NCBI GenBank assembly: GCA_011046295.1
Contig: DSAV01000158.1
Coordinates: 1-5,626, forward strand
Source: Deltaproteobacteria bacterium
GTDB lineage: Bacteria; Desulfobacterota; Syntrophia; Syntrophales; Smithellaceae
Direction of reading: 5' to 3'
DNA length: 5,626 nt
Part shown: piece after piece, positions 5,215-5,626 of the stretch
Numbering within the stretch: position 1 is the first letter of the stretch
Layout of the letters: each line of letters starts with the position of its first letter
Translations under genes and position numbers: made by a program
Notes under the pieces: model-generated
Seen by the model: only the letters and a program-made list of their open reading frames with translations
Database searches by the model: none
Told to the model about the DNA's origin: nothing

Positions 5215-5553
5215 ATGAAAATTGCAATACCATTAGCCGAAGGCAAGCTGGCCCAGCATTTTGGGCACTGTGCAAGTTTTGCTATCGTTGACGTGGATAT
5301 GGAAACAAAAAAAATAATCAAACGAGAAGATATTGCCGCGCCTGAGCATCAGCCCGGCCTTCTGCCGCCTTGGCTGGCCGAGCGCGGCGCTAAAGTGATT
5401 ATCGCCGGTGGCATGGGCAGCCGGGCACAGGATTTGTTTGCACAGCAGGGAATTGCCGTGATTGTCGGCGCAGCGGCAGACACGCCTGAGGGTATTGTTA
5501 ATGAATATCTTGCCGGCACGTTGAAAGGCGGAGATAATCTCTGCGATCATTAA
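5215..5553 (+). CDS. NifX/NafY/orange-protein-type metal-cofactor-binding domain protein
   Basis: This 112-residue protein is a single dinitrogenase iron-molybdenum cofactor biosynthesis domain (Pfam PF02579 type). Landmarks are the N-terminal strand MKIAIP, the HFGHC motif (15-19), EHQPGLLPPWLAERG (44-58) and AGGMGSRAQDLFAQQGI (64-80). C19 and C110 are its only cysteines. Relatives include NifX, NafY and the C-terminal domain of NifB, which bind FeMo-co or its precursors, and the Desulfovibrio orange protein (ORP), which binds a Mo-Cu-S cluster. No nitrogenase gene is present, so the ORP-type or a general metal-cluster role is likelier than nitrogen fixation. It directly follows mrp, and its stop is 13 nt before the next gene. 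The domain call is firm; the metal cargo cannot be read from the sequence. Confidence 0.88.
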   Translation: MKIAIPLAEGKLAQHFGHCASFAIVDVDMETKKIIKREDIAAPEHQPGLLPPWLAERGAKVIIAGGMGSRAQDLFAQQGIAVIVGAAADTPEGIVNEYLAGTLKGGDNLCDH

Positions 5554-5554
5554 A

Positions 5555-5560
5555 AGGAGA
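5555..5560 (+). promoter_or_regulatory. Ribosome binding site of the last, partial gene
   Basis: AGGAGA lies 6 nt before the ATG at 5567, just after the stop of the NifX/ORP-like gene. It supports the partial reading frame at the window end as a real gene of the same operon. Confidence 0.55.
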
Positions 5561-5566
5561 ATTGCT

Positions 5567-5626
5567 ATGGCTTCAGCAAATTTGAACGCTGTGGACAGAA
5601 TTGAAATTCTGACCTTACAGGATAAC
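5567..5626 (+). CDS. Start of a further operon gene, cut by the window end (possibly an MBL-fold metallohydrolase)
   Basis: The first 20 codons of a gene are present, from the ATG at 5567 to the last base, with no stop. A good ribosome site precedes the start, and the 13-nt gap to the previous gene matches the rest of the operon. The visible residues include VDRIEILTLQDN. This recalls the first strand of metallo-beta-lactamase-fold hydrolases, in which a short hydrophobic strand ends in a DN pair, and such genes are sometimes found beside NifX-like genes in anaerobes. Twenty residues are too few to prove this. The existence of the gene is likely; the product name is a guess. Confidence 0.55.
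   Translation, partial: MASANLNAVDRIEILTLQDN

Noticed and set aside
5215..5553. Nitrogen-fixation role for the NifX-like protein
   Set aside because: There are no nif structural or FeMo-co genes nearby, and the Mrp, MinD/ferredoxin and scaffold neighbours fit an ORP-like or general Fe-S context better.

Overview
The window carries one block of genes, all on the + strand, closely packed and probably cotranscribed, from what looks like a strictly anaerobic bacterium. Shine-Dalgarno sites, moderate GC content (judged by eye) and bacterial protein families point to Bacteria. The combination of a MinD-type ATPase with an inserted 2x[4Fe-4S] ferredoxin, an Mrp/NBP35 ATPase, an IscU/NifU-type scaffold and a small NifX/orange-protein-type domain is typical of sulfate reducers, syntrophs and other obligate anaerobes. 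I lean towards Desulfobacterota (former Deltaproteobacteria), but family similarity alone cannot settle this.

Layout. Positions 1-113 hold no convincing gene, but they contain a GC-rich imperfect dyad (34-53) ahead of the first gene. Next come an FmdB-type zinc-ribbon protein with a cysteine-rich tail (114-371), a radical SAM protein of the COG0731 type with a C-terminal helical domain (376-1323), two dissimilar class I SAM methyltransferases of 203 residues each (1345-1956 and 2025-2636), and a 112-residue J-domain protein (2643-2981). The metal-cluster genes follow: MinD/ferredoxin ATPase (3004-3891), IscU/NifU-like scaffold (3893-4294), Mrp ATPase (4303-5196) and NifX/ORP-like protein (5215-5553). 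The start of one more gene (5567 onward) is cut by the window end. Gaps between genes are 1-22 nt, except for 68 nt between the methyltransferases, where a candidate internal promoter lies.

How it may work (inference). The four genes at 3004-5553 form a plausible Fe-S or mixed-metal cluster module: a scaffold builds a cluster, two deviant-Walker ATPases (one with its own ferredoxin centres for electron input) load or carry it, and a small NifX/ORP-type protein binds the metal cofactor. The order Mrp then ORP-like matches, as separate genes, the MrpORP fusion known from Desulfovibrio. The scaffold keeps its cluster ligands but lacks the LPPVK chaperone-docking motif of IscU, while a J-domain protein is encoded two genes upstream. 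The zinc-ribbon, radical SAM and methyltransferase genes have no assignable substrate. Whether they serve the metal module or only share its transcript is open.
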